A DNA stretch of 42,978 nt from an uncultured Spirochaetales bacterium (GTDB taxonomy: Bacteria; Spirochaetota; Spirochaetia; Sphaerochaetales; Sphaerochaetaceae), in NCBI GenBank assembly GCA_949297785.1, contig CASFTW010000017.1, forward strand, positions 1 to 42,978, written 5' to 3'. Position 1 is the stretch's first letter. Every line of letters begins with the position of its first letter. The notes beneath the pieces are model-generated. The model did no database searches. It worked only from the letters and a program-made list of their open reading frames with translations, and was not told the origin of the DNA. Positions 24,674 through 33,091 of the stretch are shown piece after piece. The translations under genes were made by a program, and so were the position numbers.

Positions 24674-26521
24674 TCATATTTTCTCTGCAAGAAAGAAGTA
24701 GCGCTGCGTTTTTTCTTCTATTTCCTCACAGACTCTGGTATATTTTTCATTTCGCTCCTGAAGAGTCCCGTCTTCAGTTATCTGCGCAGTTGAGAAACTT
24801 GCCTCAAGTTTTCCCTTGTATTCTTCCAGCCTGGTTATTTCCCCTTCCAGGGAATCGAATTCCTTCTGTTCTTTGAATGACAGTCCTTTTTTCTCCCTTC
24901 TGGGTTTATCTTCTGTCCTCCTGGTTTCACTTCTGACCTGCAGCGGAGGGATATCATTATCCTTTTTCCACTGGCTGTATGTTGTGGGGACATTAAGTAT
25001 CATTGAGTTGTCAAAAACGAAAAGGGAAGTGCAGGTGCAGTTGAGAAAAGCTCTGTCATGAGAGACAATGAGCGTGCAGCCGCTGAAAGCCGAGATATAC
25101 TCTTCCAGATTCTCCATCGTCTTTATATCCAGGTCATTTGTCGGCTCATCGAGGATCAGAAAATTGGGATTTTGAACAATTTTTGAAATGAGATATATTC
25201 TTCTTTTCTCTCCGCCCGAGAAAACGGAAAGACTTGTTCTGCTTTTCTCCCTTGAAAAGCCGAAAAGTTCCAGCAACTGCTGTGCGCTCATTTCAGTTCC
25301 GGCAAAATTTATGCGGCTTCCAAGCTCTTCTATGAATTCAATTGCGCTTTTCTTTGTATCAAGCGTACGGCTCATCTGATCATAATATGCAAAATATGTG
25401 TTGACACCTTTTACGACTTTTCCTTCATCAGGCGTCTCAAGCCCGGCAATTATATCGAGGAACGTGGACTTCCCGCAGCCGTTGTCGCCGACAATGCCTA
25501 TCTTGTCCCCTTTCTTGAAAGAATACGAGAAATTTCTGAAAAAACATTTTCCTTCATATGATTTTGAAATATTGTCGATTTCAAGAATTGTCTTACCGAG
25601 CCTTCTGTCAAGAGAAGAGAAACCAGTCTGTCTTGCATCCTGAACGTTATGGACAGATGCGAGCATGTTCTCGATCCTCTCTTTCCTGTTCTTGTCCTTT
25701 CCTGTTCTTGCCTGAGGTCCTCTCTCCAGCCAGACAAGCTCGCGGCGCAGGATCGATGCAAGGCGGTCCTGTTCTTTCTGCATCATGCTTATTCTCTCGG
25801 CTCTGCGTTCAAGATAGGCTTCGTAGTTTCCCGGATGACGGTAGACTGTTCCTCTGTCAAGTTCCCAGATTGTCGTGCATACCGAATTCAGGATGTATCT
25901 GTCATGAGTGACGATTATGACTGCTGCATTGCTGCTTCTCAGCTCGCTCTCAAGCAGTTCAATCGTCTTTATGTCAAGATGATTCGTAGGCTCATCCAGC
26001 AGCATTATGCCGGGTTTGAGTGCGAAAAGACGTGCGATTGCGGCCTTTTTCCTCTCTCCTCCCGAGAGATCCTTCATCGGCGTTTCCATCGGCAGCCTCA
26101 GGCCGAACTGTGTCAGGCGTGCCTTATAGTCATTCTCAATATCCCACAGGTCATTCTTTTCAATCTCTCCCATAAGATGCTGATACGTTCTGACGTAACC
26201 TTTTTCCACTGCGCTGTTGTAATCATTCAGCAGACGGATCTTCCAGCAGCCTGATTCATAAAGGTAGCTTCCTATTGTGGCATCATCCTCTGATGAGACG
26301 TTCTGCTCGAGTGTTTCCATGAAGACGGAGCTGCTTATGCTTATTCTGCCTTCGTCAGGATGCAGGAGTCCTGTCAGAGTGTGGATGAAGCTGGTTTTGC
26401 CGGCTCCGTTCATGCCGACTATGCCGGCTTTCTCTCCTTCATCCAGACCCAGTGTCACGTTTTCAAAAAGCGGTCTGTCATCAACTGTCTTAGAAAGATT
26501 TTCAACTGAGAGTACGTTCAT
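24674..26521 (-). CDS. uup: ABC-F family ATPase, Uup-like
   Basis: 615 residues, no membrane segments. Two ABC domains: Walker A GMNGAGKTS and GDNGCGKST; signatures LSGGERKKAAIARL and FSGGEKRRIYLISKI; both with LDEPTN. A linker lies between them. The C-terminal 90 residues form a charged linker and coiled coil beginning LSFKEQKEFDSL, the Uup hallmark, which in E. coli binds DNA or ribosomes. ABC-F proteins act on ribosomes or branched DNA rather than in transport. No ribosome site; a -10 box ends nine bases before the ATG. Confidence 0.9.
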   Translation of the reverse strand: MNVLSVENLSKTVDDRPLFENVTLGLDEGEKAGIVGMNGAGKTSFIHTLTGLLHPDEGRISISSSVFMETLEQNVSSEDDATIGSYLYESGCWKIRLLNDYNSAVEKGYVRTYQHLMGEIEKNDLWDIENDYKARLTQFGLRLPMETPMKDLSGGERKKAAIARLFALKPGIMLLDEPTNHLDIKTIELLESELRSSNAAVIIVTHDRYILNSVCTTIWELDRGTVYRHPGNYEAYLERRAERISMMQKEQDRLASILRRELVWLERGPQARTGKDKNRKERIENMLASVHNVQDARQTGFSSLDRRLGKTILEIDNISKSYEGKCFFRNFSYSFKKGDKIGIVGDNGCGKSTFLDIIAGLETPDEGKVVKGVNTYFAYYDQMSRTLDTKKSAIEFIEELGSRINFAGTEMSAQQLLELFGFSREKSRTSLSVFSGGEKRRIYLISKIVQNPNFLILDEPTNDLDIKTMENLEEYISAFSGCTLIVSHDRAFLNCTCTSLFVFDNSMILNVPTTYSQWKKDNDIPPLQVRSETRRTEDKPRREKKGLSFKEQKEFDSLEGEITRLEEYKGKLEASFSTAQITEDGTLQERNEKYTRVCEEIEEKTQRYFFLAEKI

Positions 26522-26530
26522 CAGAAATGC

Positions 26531-26567
26531 ATTCTAATTGATTGACAGGCCTCATACAAGCTATTCT
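26531..26567. promoter_or_regulatory. overlapping divergent promoters for uup and the FAD protein
   Basis: Minus strand: TTGTAT (26554-26559), 17 bases, TAGAAT (26531-26536), nine bases to the uup ATG. Plus strand: TTGATT (26538-26543), 18 bases, TATTCT (26562-26567), seven bases to the ATG at 26575. The two promoters occupy the same 37 bases, so they should compete for polymerase. Confidence 0.5.
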
Positions 26568-26574
26568 TTAATCC

Positions 26575-28104
26575 ATGATCAAGGATATAGACCTCTGCCT
26601 CTCTCCTCAGGAGGCTTATGAAAAAGAACTGCTCAGGAAGAAATGCGCGGCAAAATGCGGTATTAAGGCTGAAAATGTGACATCTGCGGTGTATTTGAGA
26701 AAATCAATTGATTCCAGAAGAAAGGACATCAGGATAAACGCAAGGGTCCGTGTATTCATTGATGAAGAGGAAAAACCTGTTTTCTCTCCGGTGTCTTTCA
26801 GATCCGTTGAAGATGCGCCTCCTGTCATCGTTGTCGGTGCAGGACCTGCAGGGCTTTTTGCTTCCCTTACGCTGCTTGAGAAGGGATTGAAGCCTGTGGT
26901 CATTGAAAGGGGTAAGGGATCAGGAGAAAGAAAAAGGGATCTTGCCGTTCTCAACAGGGAAGGCCGTCTTGACTGCGAGTCAAACTATGCATTCGGTCTG
27001 GGCGGGGCAGGTGCCTTTTCGGATGGAAAGCTTTTCACCAGGTCCGTCAAGAGAGGCGATGTCTCCAAAGTGCTCGCGCTTCTCGTTCAGCACGGTGCCT
27101 CAAATGAAATACTGAGCGACGCGCACCCGCATATCGGAAGCGACAAGCTTCCTTCCGTGGTTGAGAATATAAGGAAAACAATAGAAAAATACGGAGGAGA
27201 GGTTCATCTGAGAACCAGAGTTGTCTCTCTGCTCAGGAAGGATGAAAAGGTTACAGGAGTGACATGTGCGGACGGCCGGGTATTTCACGGTCCTGTCATA
27301 CTGGCAACCGGTCACAGTGCAGGAGATGTGTATTCATTCCTGCAGAAAGACGGTTTTGCTCTGGAAGCAAAGGATGTGGCAATCGGAGTGAGGCTTGAGC
27401 ATCCGCAGGCACTCATAGACCGGATGCAGTACCACAGCACGGAAGGAAGGGGAAAGTATCTTCCGGCTGCAAGTTACAAATTCGTGACGCAGACATCAGG
27501 GCGCGGAGTATATTCCTTCTGCATGTGCCCCGGCGGTATCGTCGTTCCTGCAGCAACCGAAGACGGTCATCTTGCCGTCAACGGCATGTCACCTTCAGCG
27601 CGTGGCAGTTTCTGGGCAAACAGCGGTATTGTCGTACAGCTGAGGGTATCGGATCTGGAACATCAGGATGCATTTGCGATGCTCAGGTATATCACTGATA
27701 TTGAAAGGAAATGCTATAATCCCGGTTTCAGGGCGCCTGCACAGAGAATGACGGATTTCCTCCAAAACAGGCTTTCTTCCTCCCTGCCGCGTTCTTCTTA
27801 CATACCCGGTCTGGAGATGATGCGGATGGATGAAGTGCTTCCTTCTCTCATTGCCGGGAGTCTGAGGAGTGGTATTGAGGACTTCGTGCGCATGAGCCGC
27901 GGCCGTTTTCTTACGGACGAGGCTCTTCTCATTGCTCCGGAGACCCGTACCAGCAGTCCTGTGAGAATACTGCGTGATGAGAATTTCTGTCAGGTCGATG
28001 GCCTCTATCCATGCGGGGAGGGTGCAGGTTACGCCGGAGGCATCGTTTCCGCCGCACTTGACGGAATAGCCGTTGCAGGGCGCATTGCGGATGGAATGAG
28101 ATGA
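26575..28104 (+). CDS. FAD-dependent oxidoreductase of the COG2509 type
   Basis: 509 residues. An N-terminal 80-residue domain (SPQEAYEKELL onward) precedes the FAD-binding Rossmann motif VVGAGPAGLFASL (GAGPAG at 88-93). The GLGGAGAFSDGKLFTR region and the C-terminal PCGEGAGYAGGI motif are typical of the uncharacterised FAD-dependent dehydrogenases found across bacteria. Physiological substrate unknown. No ribosome site; probably leaderless from the promoter overlapping that of uup. Confidence 0.88.
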   Translation: MIKDIDLCLSPQEAYEKELLRKKCAAKCGIKAENVTSAVYLRKSIDSRRKDIRINARVRVFIDEEEKPVFSPVSFRSVEDAPPVIVVGAGPAGLFASLTLLEKGLKPVVIERGKGSGERKRDLAVLNREGRLDCESNYAFGLGGAGAFSDGKLFTRSVKRGDVSKVLALLVQHGASNEILSDAHPHIGSDKLPSVVENIRKTIEKYGGEVHLRTRVVSLLRKDEKVTGVTCADGRVFHGPVILATGHSAGDVYSFLQKDGFALEAKDVAIGVRLEHPQALIDRMQYHSTEGRGKYLPAASYKFVTQTSGRGVYSFCMCPGGIVVPAATEDGHLAVNGMSPSARGSFWANSGIVVQLRVSDLEHQDAFAMLRYITDIERKCYNPGFRAPAQRMTDFLQNRLSSSLPRSSYIPGLEMMRMDEVLPSLIAGSLRSGIEDFVRMSRGRFLTDEALLIAPETRTSSPVRILRDENFCQVDGLYPCGEGAGYAGGIVSAALDGIAVAGRIADGMR

Positions 28105-28238
28105 TGGCGCGCATGTTTTGAAAAAATTTAGTAAAAAGTTTAAAAAATATATCTGAAAGTTAAATTTTTATTATTTCATATATTTTAAAATAAAAAATTT
28201 ATGAAAAACAAAAATTTTGGGAGTGCATTATTGCGAAT
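28105..28238. other. very AT-rich spacer upstream of the BMP operon
   Basis: About 85 percent A+T with no gene. It may act as an UP element or a bent upstream region for the promoter at 28254. Confidence 0.4.
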
Positions 28239-28282
28239 TTTGTCAATATTGTTTTGACAAATCCCTGATATAGATTTAATAA
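28239..28282 (+). promoter_or_regulatory. promoter with overlapping inverted-repeat operator
   Basis: TTGACA (28254-28259), 17 bases, TAATAA (28277-28282). The -35 forms the right half of a perfect 8-7-8 inverted repeat TTTGTCAA/TTGACAAA (28239-28246 with 28254-28261). A repressor bound there would block polymerase. A leader hairpin ATACC/GGTAT follows near 28296-28311. Confidence 0.65.
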
Positions 28283-28332
28283 TGAGGGTAGAAATACCAG
28301 ATCAGGTATATAAAATTACAGGAGGCATAATG

Positions 28333-29355
28333 ATGAAGAAGCTTGTTCTTTTTCTAGTTGTACTTTTAATGGCTGCTCCTCTTGCCGTCTTTGCCGGCGG
28401 TGCAGGTGAAGAGGCTGCAGGTGCTGATGACGGTCAGTACAAGGTTGCTCTTATCATCGAGAACACAATTGATGATAAAGGCTGGTGCCAGTCAATGCAT
28501 GACGGTATTCTTGCTGCACAGGAACAGCTTCCCGGCAAGATCCACTATGAGTATTCCGAGAAGATGACCACAGTCGACTCCGAGTCAATCGCAAGACAGT
28601 ACATTGCCGACGGCTTTGATCTTATCATCGCCCATGGCGCACAGTACAAGAACATGGTCACTGATCTTGCTGCGGAATTCCCTGATGTTTCATTCGCTTT
28701 CGGCACTTCCAGCGAGATTGTCGGCGACAATGTCTTCACTTATATGCCTGAGTCTGAGGAAACAGGCTATCTGTCCGGTATTCTTGCAGGCATGCTCACA
28801 AAGGACAACAACATCGGTTTCGTAGGTCCTGTCGACAGCGGTGATGCTGCACGTTATGCAAGAGGCTTCGTCCTCGGCGTCGAGGCTGCAAATCCCGATG
28901 CGAATATCAACATGGCATTCATCGGAAGCTTCTCTGACTATGTCAAGTCCGCTGAGCTTGCAACAACGCAGATCAATGCCGGTGCTGATGTTCTTACAGG
29001 TGCTTCACAGCAGGCAATCGGCGCTCTGAGAGCATGTGCCGAGTATGATGACGTGCTCTGGCTCGGCCAGGACCTTGCACAGCTCGACACTCCTGAAGGA
29101 CAGGCAAAGTGTGTTGCGGCATCCAGCTACAACTATGCTGCAGTCGTTGTCGGTCTCATCGAAAGTCTTGATGAAGGCGTAACTGGCGGCGTATGTATCC
29201 CGATGAACTTCAACAACGGCGGTTTCGTATTCGATTACAACCCTGAGCTTTCCTCACTTGTCACAGACGAGATGAGAAGTGCTGTTGATGAGGCTATCGC
29301 AGAATTCACTGCACAGGCAGGCGTTCTTTCCAACTGGGCAGACGTTCAGCTCTGA
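28333..29355 (+). CDS. BMP-family nucleoside/purine ABC transporter substrate-binding protein
   Basis: 340 residues from the second of two adjacent ATGs; AGGAGG is seven bases upstream (the first, at 28330, is four bases away). The signal peptide ends VFAGGAGEEA without a lipobox Cys. The mature protein begins YKVALIIENTIDDKGWCQSM and shows ADGFDLIIAHGAQY and GPVDSGDAARYARGF, typical of Bmp/PnrA/Med proteins. T. pallidum PnrA binds purine nucleosides. First gene of an operon with an ATPase and two permeases. Confidence 0.92.
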   Translation: MKKLVLFLVVLLMAAPLAVFAGGAGEEAAGADDGQYKVALIIENTIDDKGWCQSMHDGILAAQEQLPGKIHYEYSEKMTTVDSESIARQYIADGFDLIIAHGAQYKNMVTDLAAEFPDVSFAFGTSSEIVGDNVFTYMPESEETGYLSGILAGMLTKDNNIGFVGPVDSGDAARYARGFVLGVEAANPDANINMAFIGSFSDYVKSAELATTQINAGADVLTGASQQAIGALRACAEYDDVLWLGQDLAQLDTPEGQAKCVAASSYNYAAVVVGLIESLDEGVTGGVCIPMNFNNGGFVFDYNPELSSLVTDEMRSAVDEAIAEFTAQAGVLSNWADVQL

Positions 29356-29373
29356 TTGTCATTTGAAAATTAC

Positions 29374-29399
29374 CGGGCACCTTGAGACATGGGTGCCCG
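29374..29399 (+). terminator. attenuating or stabilising hairpin inside the transporter operon
   Basis: Eight-pair stem CGGGCACC/GGTGCCCG (29374-29381 with 29392-29399) followed by CTGTGTTTTAG. The imperfect T run suggests partial termination or 3'-end protection, giving more binding protein than ATPase. Confidence 0.6.
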
Positions 29400-29418
29400 C
29401 TGTGTTTTAGAGAGTGTT

Positions 29419-30951
29419 ATGGAAGAAAGAATAAAATCACTCAGGATGGAGGATATCACAAAGCGCTTTCCGGGCGTTCTGGCATCTGATCACATCAGCC
29501 TGAGTGTTGAGGAAGGAGAGATTCTCGCCCTTGTGGGAGAGAACGGAGCGGGAAAGACAACGCTTATGAATATTCTGATGGGTATTTACCAGCAGGATGA
29601 AGGCAGAATATTCATAAACGGAGAGGAGGTGCATTTCAAAGGGCCCGATGATGCATTCAAGGCTGGGCTCGGCATGGTGCATCAGCAGTATATGCTGGTT
29701 CCGGGCATGACTGTCACGGAAAACGTTGCCCTCGGCTATAAACAGGCATGGAAGCCTCTGCGCCTGGATCTTTCAATGGTAAGGGACAGGGTCATGCAGG
29801 TCAGTCAGCACTATGGGCTTGCCGTAAATCCTGATGCATATGTCTGGCAGCTTTCGGTAGGTGAGCAGCAGAGAGTCGAACTTGTCAAAACGCTCTGTCT
29901 GGGTGCACGTTTCCTCATACTTGATGAACCTACAAGCGCATTGACACCGCAGGAGACGGATGAGCTCATAGATCTTCTCAAGAGAATGAAGGATGAACTT
30001 TCAATCATCTTCATTTCCCATAAGCTGAATGAAGTCAAGTCGCTGAGTGACAAGATTGCCATTCTCAGGCATGGCAAGGTTGTCTTCTCCGGCAGCACGG
30101 ACGATTATTCATCCCGCCAGATTGCTGCGATGATGACCGGACATGAGATCACGCTTCCAGAAAACAAAGAGCATGATTTCAACGGGGCAGAGGCGCTTTC
30201 CATCAGAAACCTGTGCGTCCGCTCAGACAGGGGCTTCCTTGCCCTTGACGGTTTCACACTTGATGTGAAGCAGGGAGAGATTGTAGGTCTTGCCGGTGTA
30301 TCGGGAAATGGTCAGAGAGAGCTTGCAGAAGCGATCAACGGACTGAGAAGCGTTGAAAGCGGCAGCATAAACTTCTTCGGCACGGAGATTGCAGGAAGAA
30401 GCGCATCATTCATCATCAGCCAGGGTATGGGATACATACCTGAAGAGAGGAATGTCGAAGGTATTGTCCCTTCTTTCTCAATCAGGGAGAATTTCATCCT
30501 CAAGGACAGTGACAGGCCTCCTTTCGCGAAACACCGCATCATAAGCAGGAAGGCCGTAAGCGACAACGCCGAGAGGCTCAGGGATTCTTTCGACATACGC
30601 TGTCCCGGTGTGAACACTCCTGCGGGGAGCCTGTCAGGCGGCAACATACAGAAAGTGATTCTTGCCAGGGAGCTTACCAGATCCCCTAAATTCCTCCTTG
30701 CGGTCTATCCGACCAGAGGTCTTGATATGGGTGCCATAGAGTTCATACATCAGGAGCTGCTTAAAAAGAGAAGGGAGGGAATAGGAATCCTTCTCATCTC
30801 AGAGGAACTTGAGGAACTTATGAACCTTTCCGACAGGATAGCCGTAATCTATAAGGGCAGAATACAGAAAGTGCTCAACCACGGAGAGGCGAATAAGGAG
30901 AATCTCGGTATTCTCATGGCCGGACTGAAAGAGGAGGATGACAATGAATAG
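29419..30951 (+). CDS. nucleoside-type ABC transporter ATPase (double ABC cassette)
   Basis: 510 residues from the ATG at 29419. Two ABC domains as in NupA/YufO and RbsA. First cassette: GENGAGKTT, LSVGEQQRVELVK, LILDEPTSALTP. Second: GVSGNGQRE in place of a standard P-loop, LSGGNIQKVILAREL and AVYPTRGLD in place of a Walker B DEP; degenerate second sites are normal for this family. The start has only an AGAGAG ribosome site. Its end overlaps the next gene by eight bases. Confidence 0.93.
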   Translation: MEERIKSLRMEDITKRFPGVLASDHISLSVEEGEILALVGENGAGKTTLMNILMGIYQQDEGRIFINGEEVHFKGPDDAFKAGLGMVHQQYMLVPGMTVTENVALGYKQAWKPLRLDLSMVRDRVMQVSQHYGLAVNPDAYVWQLSVGEQQRVELVKTLCLGARFLILDEPTSALTPQETDELIDLLKRMKDELSIIFISHKLNEVKSLSDKIAILRHGKVVFSGSTDDYSSRQIAAMMTGHEITLPENKEHDFNGAEALSIRNLCVRSDRGFLALDGFTLDVKQGEIVGLAGVSGNGQRELAEAINGLRSVESGSINFFGTEIAGRSASFIISQGMGYIPEERNVEGIVPSFSIRENFILKDSDRPPFAKHRIISRKAVSDNAERLRDSFDIRCPGVNTPAGSLSGGNIQKVILARELTRSPKFLLAVYPTRGLDMGAIEFIHQELLKKRREGIGILLISEELEELMNLSDRIAVIYKGRIQKVLNHGEANKENLGILMAGLKEEDDNE

Positions 30952-32032
30952 GAATTTCAAGATAATCTACAAGCTTTCGATCATCCTTCTTGCCGTGCTT
31001 GCAACACTGCTCCTGTCCTCCTTCATTCTCATCATACTCGGAGCTGACATCATACAGACGTTCTATACTATAATCATCACTCCGCTGACAAGAATGGGCC
31101 ATCTGAGCGAGGTGCTCGTCCGCGCGGTTCCGCTGTGTGTGATTGCTCTCGGTGTGGCTGTCGCATACAGATCCGGAATAATAAATATCGGGGCTGAAGG
31201 CCAGATGGCCATGGGTATACTCGGTTTCACAACAGTTGCACTCGCTCTGCCGGATCTTCCAAGAGCAGTCCTTCTGCCGTTCGCTCTGCTCGCTTCTGTA
31301 CTGTGCGGCGGGCTGTGGGGCTTCATCCCGGGCATACTCAAGTCAAAGCTGCAGGTATCAGAACTGCTTTCAACCGTTATGCTCAATTATATTGCCGCAC
31401 AGTTCTATTCATTCTGCCTGCGTGTTCCCATGCTGGATCCGGCCGAGGCTCTTTCCGGTGCCGGAACTCCCCAGTCGGCACGTCTGTCGGCATCCATAGA
31501 GATCGGAAGAATAACGGGAAGAATGCATTATGGCATCTTCATTGCCCTTGTGCTTGCTGTCATAGTCTACATCTTCATGTGGAAAACGAGCTTCGGTTAC
31601 AAAATGAGGGCAAGCGGAGCACAGAGCAGGGCCGCACGCTACGGCGGAATAAACGTGGCTGCATACGTGACGACAGCCATGGTCATTTCCGGTGCATTCG
31701 CAGGGCTTGCAGGCGGTATCGAGATCGCCGCAGTGCACAGAAGGGCAATTGAGGGAATAACGAATAACTATGGCTTCAGTGCAGTCGTCGTTGCTCTTTT
31801 CGGCATGCTTCATCCCTTCGGTATCATACCGGCATCTTTCTTCTTCGCGCTTCTCATCTACGGCTCTACGCTTACTCCCAGGGCAGTAGGCGTTCCGGCG
31901 AACATAGTGGAAGTAATGCAGGGGCTTATCATAATAGTGATCGTCACCACCCAGATGATTCTCCAGAACAATTATCTTGAGGACAAGGTCTACCGCTGGT
32001 GGTGCTCGAAGAAAGACATGAAGGAGGCGTGA
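30944..32032 (+). CDS. nucleoside-type ABC transporter permease 1
   Basis: 362 residues from the second in-frame ATG (30944), seven bases after GAGGAGG; the first ATG (30938) abuts the ribosome site. About eight to nine membrane segments, BPD_transp_2 family, with IINIGAEGQMAMG typical of NupP/YufP-like permeases. Overlaps the ATPase gene by eight bases and precedes the second permease by three. Confidence 0.92.
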   Translation: MNRNFKIIYKLSIILLAVLATLLLSSFILIILGADIIQTFYTIIITPLTRMGHLSEVLVRAVPLCVIALGVAVAYRSGIINIGAEGQMAMGILGFTTVALALPDLPRAVLLPFALLASVLCGGLWGFIPGILKSKLQVSELLSTVMLNYIAAQFYSFCLRVPMLDPAEALSGAGTPQSARLSASIEIGRITGRMHYGIFIALVLAVIVYIFMWKTSFGYKMRASGAQSRAARYGGINVAAYVTTAMVISGAFAGLAGGIEIAAVHRRAIEGITNNYGFSAVVVALFGMLHPFGIIPASFFFALLIYGSTLTPRAVGVPANIVEVMQGLIIIVIVTTQMILQNNYLEDKVYRWWCSKKDMKEA

Positions 32033-32035
32033 AAG

Positions 32036-32980
32036 ATGGATTTGATCGTTAATATTCTGGCAATGACAGTACCGTTCTCCGTTGCGCTTCTGCTTGCGTC
32101 AATCGGAGAGATGTTCAACCAGCGCAGCGGTGTCTTCAACCTCGGCTGTGAGGGAATCATGGCGATGGGGGCTTTCCTTGGAATGCTCATTCCGTTCTCT
32201 GTCGGTCATGGAGGTCATGTAAGCCAGCTGTACAACGTTGCAGGACTTCTGGCCGCAACACTCTGCGGAGCTCTTCTTGCCCTGTTCTTCGGCCTTATTG
32301 TGATAACCTTCCGTGCCCCGCAGGGCATTGCCGGCATCGGACTGCAGATGTTCGGGGTCGGAACAGCCGGAACTCTCTTCCGTCATTTTGTCGGCGGAAC
32401 ACAGTCCATCCCCGGCATTCCCGACACTCGTATTCCTCTTCTCGGCAGCATTCCTGTGATCGGGGATATCTTTTTCTCCCACAACATGCTGGTATACATC
32501 GCATTCCTCCTTGTTCCGGTTGCATGGTATGTGCTGTTCAAAACCAGCTGGGGCCTCAAGGTGAGGGCAGTGGGCAGCTATCCCAGGGCTGCGGACAGCA
32601 TGGGCATCAATGTCAACAGGACGCGTTATGAGGCGCTTGCACTCGGCGGAGCGCTTGCCGGGCTGGCAGGTGCGTATCTTTCGGTATGCCAGGTCAAGAT
32701 GTTCTCTGACGAGCTGATAGCCGGACGCGGCTTCATTGCGGTTGCACTTGTGTATTTCGGACACTGGCATCCTGTGAAGATCATGCTCGGTGCCCTGCTG
32801 TTCTCATTCGCGCAGACAATACAGTACAACGTTCAGGGGCTTGGCATAAACCTGCCGTACGAGTTCTTCGTCATGCTGCCTTATGTCGTTGTAATAGTTG
32901 TCCTTGCATTCACATCAAAGAACCAGACTTCAAGTCCTGCGGCTCTCGGAAAGCCGTTCAACAGGGAAATAAGGACATGA
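32036..32980 (+). CDS. nucleoside-type ABC transporter permease 2
   Basis: 314 residues, about eight to nine membrane segments, BPD_transp_2 family (NupQ/YufQ-like) with VFNLGCEGIMAMGAFLG near residue 35, the counterpart of the motif in permease 1. AAGGAGG lies eight bases upstream. Last gene of the transporter operon, followed by a terminator. Confidence 0.92.
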   Translation: MDLIVNILAMTVPFSVALLLASIGEMFNQRSGVFNLGCEGIMAMGAFLGMLIPFSVGHGGHVSQLYNVAGLLAATLCGALLALFFGLIVITFRAPQGIAGIGLQMFGVGTAGTLFRHFVGGTQSIPGIPDTRIPLLGSIPVIGDIFFSHNMLVYIAFLLVPVAWYVLFKTSWGLKVRAVGSYPRAADSMGINVNRTRYEALALGGALAGLAGAYLSVCQVKMFSDELIAGRGFIAVALVYFGHWHPVKIMLGALLFSFAQTIQYNVQGLGINLPYEFFVMLPYVVVIVVLAFTSKNQTSSPAALGKPFNREIRT

Positions 32981-33001
32981 GGTTCAAAGTGTAATCTTTT
33001 C

Positions 33002-33038
33002 CGGGCTTGTCTTTTGAAAGGCGGGCCCGTTCCTTTTT
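33002..33038 (+). terminator. terminator of the transporter operon
   Basis: Eight-pair stem CGGGCTTG/CGGGCCCG with two G-U pairs (33002-33009 with 33022-33029), followed by TTCCTTTTT. Confidence 0.7.
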
Positions 33039-33091
33039 GCTTTCACAAATACGGTTTTTGTGTCATGCTTTTTTCACTACAGGAGGCTGGT

